This document shows, piece by piece, positions 6,891 through 7,034 of a stretch of 7,034 nucleotides of DNA. The position numbers and the translations under genes are program-made. The notes below the pieces were generated by a model that was not told the DNA's origin, searched no databases, and saw nothing but the letters and a program-made list of their open reading frames with translations. This DNA comes from Kiritimatiellia bacterium. GTDB lineage: Bacteria; Verrucomicrobiota; Kiritimatiellia; RFP12; DVOR01. Numbering within the stretch: position 1 is the stretch's first letter; every line of letters begins with the position of its first letter. The stretch lies in assembly GCA_017548245.1 (NCBI GenBank), contig JAFYMU010000235.1, positions 1 to 7,034 of the forward strand. The letters are read 5' to 3'.

Positions 6891-6959
6891 ATTGGGGCGA
6901 TTGTGGGGGCTTGCATCGCCCCCACACCCCCGCGAAAGCGCAGGGCGCTTTACCCCAAT
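6891..6959. repeat. Compact foldable palindromic element, three-way-junction shape
   Basis: An outer 7-bp stem (ATTGGGG 6891-6897 with CCCCAAT 6953-6959) encloses two perfect hairpins. One has a 9-bp stem (TGTGGGGGC 6902-6910 with GCCCCCACA 6918-6926), and the other a 7-bp stem (AAAGCGC 6935-6941 with GCGCTTT 6945-6951). An alternative 8-bp stem, GGGGCGAT (6894-6901) with ATCGCCCC (6915-6922), would exclude the outer stem and the first hairpin. Neither strand has a terminator T-tract. The element ends 9 bases upstream of the -35 of the membrane-TPR promoter. It could be an extragenic palindromic repeat or a structured regulatory site. Confidence 0.5.
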
Positions 6960-7034
6960 TGTCGCCGCAGGATTACCAGGAAGGTTTACCGCAAAGACGC
7001 CAAGGGAAGCGCGGCTCATTCCGTCCGAGACAGA
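6960..7034. other. Non-coding right edge, possible dispersed-repeat fragment
   Basis: No gene start or end is seen. The motif ACCGCAAAGACGCCAAGG (6989-7006) resembles a type of short intergenic repeat I remember from many environmental genomes, but that recollection cannot be checked here. One plus frame is open to the edge but has no start codon. Confidence 0.3.

Noticed and set aside
1..7034. CRISPR array, transposase, phage or defence genes
   Set aside because: No direct-repeat array, transposase-like protein or terminal inverted repeats flanking a gene were found on either strand.

Overview
The window is chromosomal DNA from a bacterium. It holds one cut-off housekeeping gene, one tRNA, one very large membrane protein gene and several regulatory signals. 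Every supported gene lies on the minus strand, so transcription runs from high to low coordinates. The organism cannot be named from the sequence. Its promoters are sigma70-like, and the large gene has a clear Shine-Dalgarno sequence, which argues against Bacteroidota. The DnaE reads like the Bacteroidota/PVC type, and the large protein resembles DUF2723-type membrane proteins joined to TPR repeats. A Kiritimatiellota, Lentisphaerota or Verrucomicrobiota relative is my best guess, held with low confidence.

Layout in transcription order (right to left). Positions 6853-7034 are non-coding. They hold a compact palindromic element and a sequence resembling a dispersed repeat. A TTGTAA-17-TACACT promoter then drives a 1129-residue protein (6792-3403). 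It has about ten membrane segments with GT-C/DUF2723-like features, followed by an extracytoplasmic segment and a long TPR domain. It ends at a clear intrinsic terminator (3376-3343). Next is a tRNA-Thr(CGU) gene (3248-3172) with its own promoter and a strong terminator (3164-3131). A stretch of about 300 bases without a recognisable gene follows (3130-2868). Then comes a good promoter (2867-2839) feeding a short unit of about 75 nt that ends in a hairpin with a T-rich tail. This could be a small RNA or an attenuating leader for dnaE. Finally dnaE begins at 2671 and runs off the left edge with 890 codons in view.

The three main units (dnaE, tRNA-Thr, membrane-TPR protein) appear to be transcribed separately, each with its own promoter. 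The tRNA and the membrane-TPR gene also have their own terminators. No phage, transposase, CRISPR array or defence system is visible. The points most worth a second look are the short transcript upstream of dnaE, the foldable element upstream of the membrane-TPR gene, the complete PHP metal-site set in DnaE, and the GT-C-like/TPR fusion.
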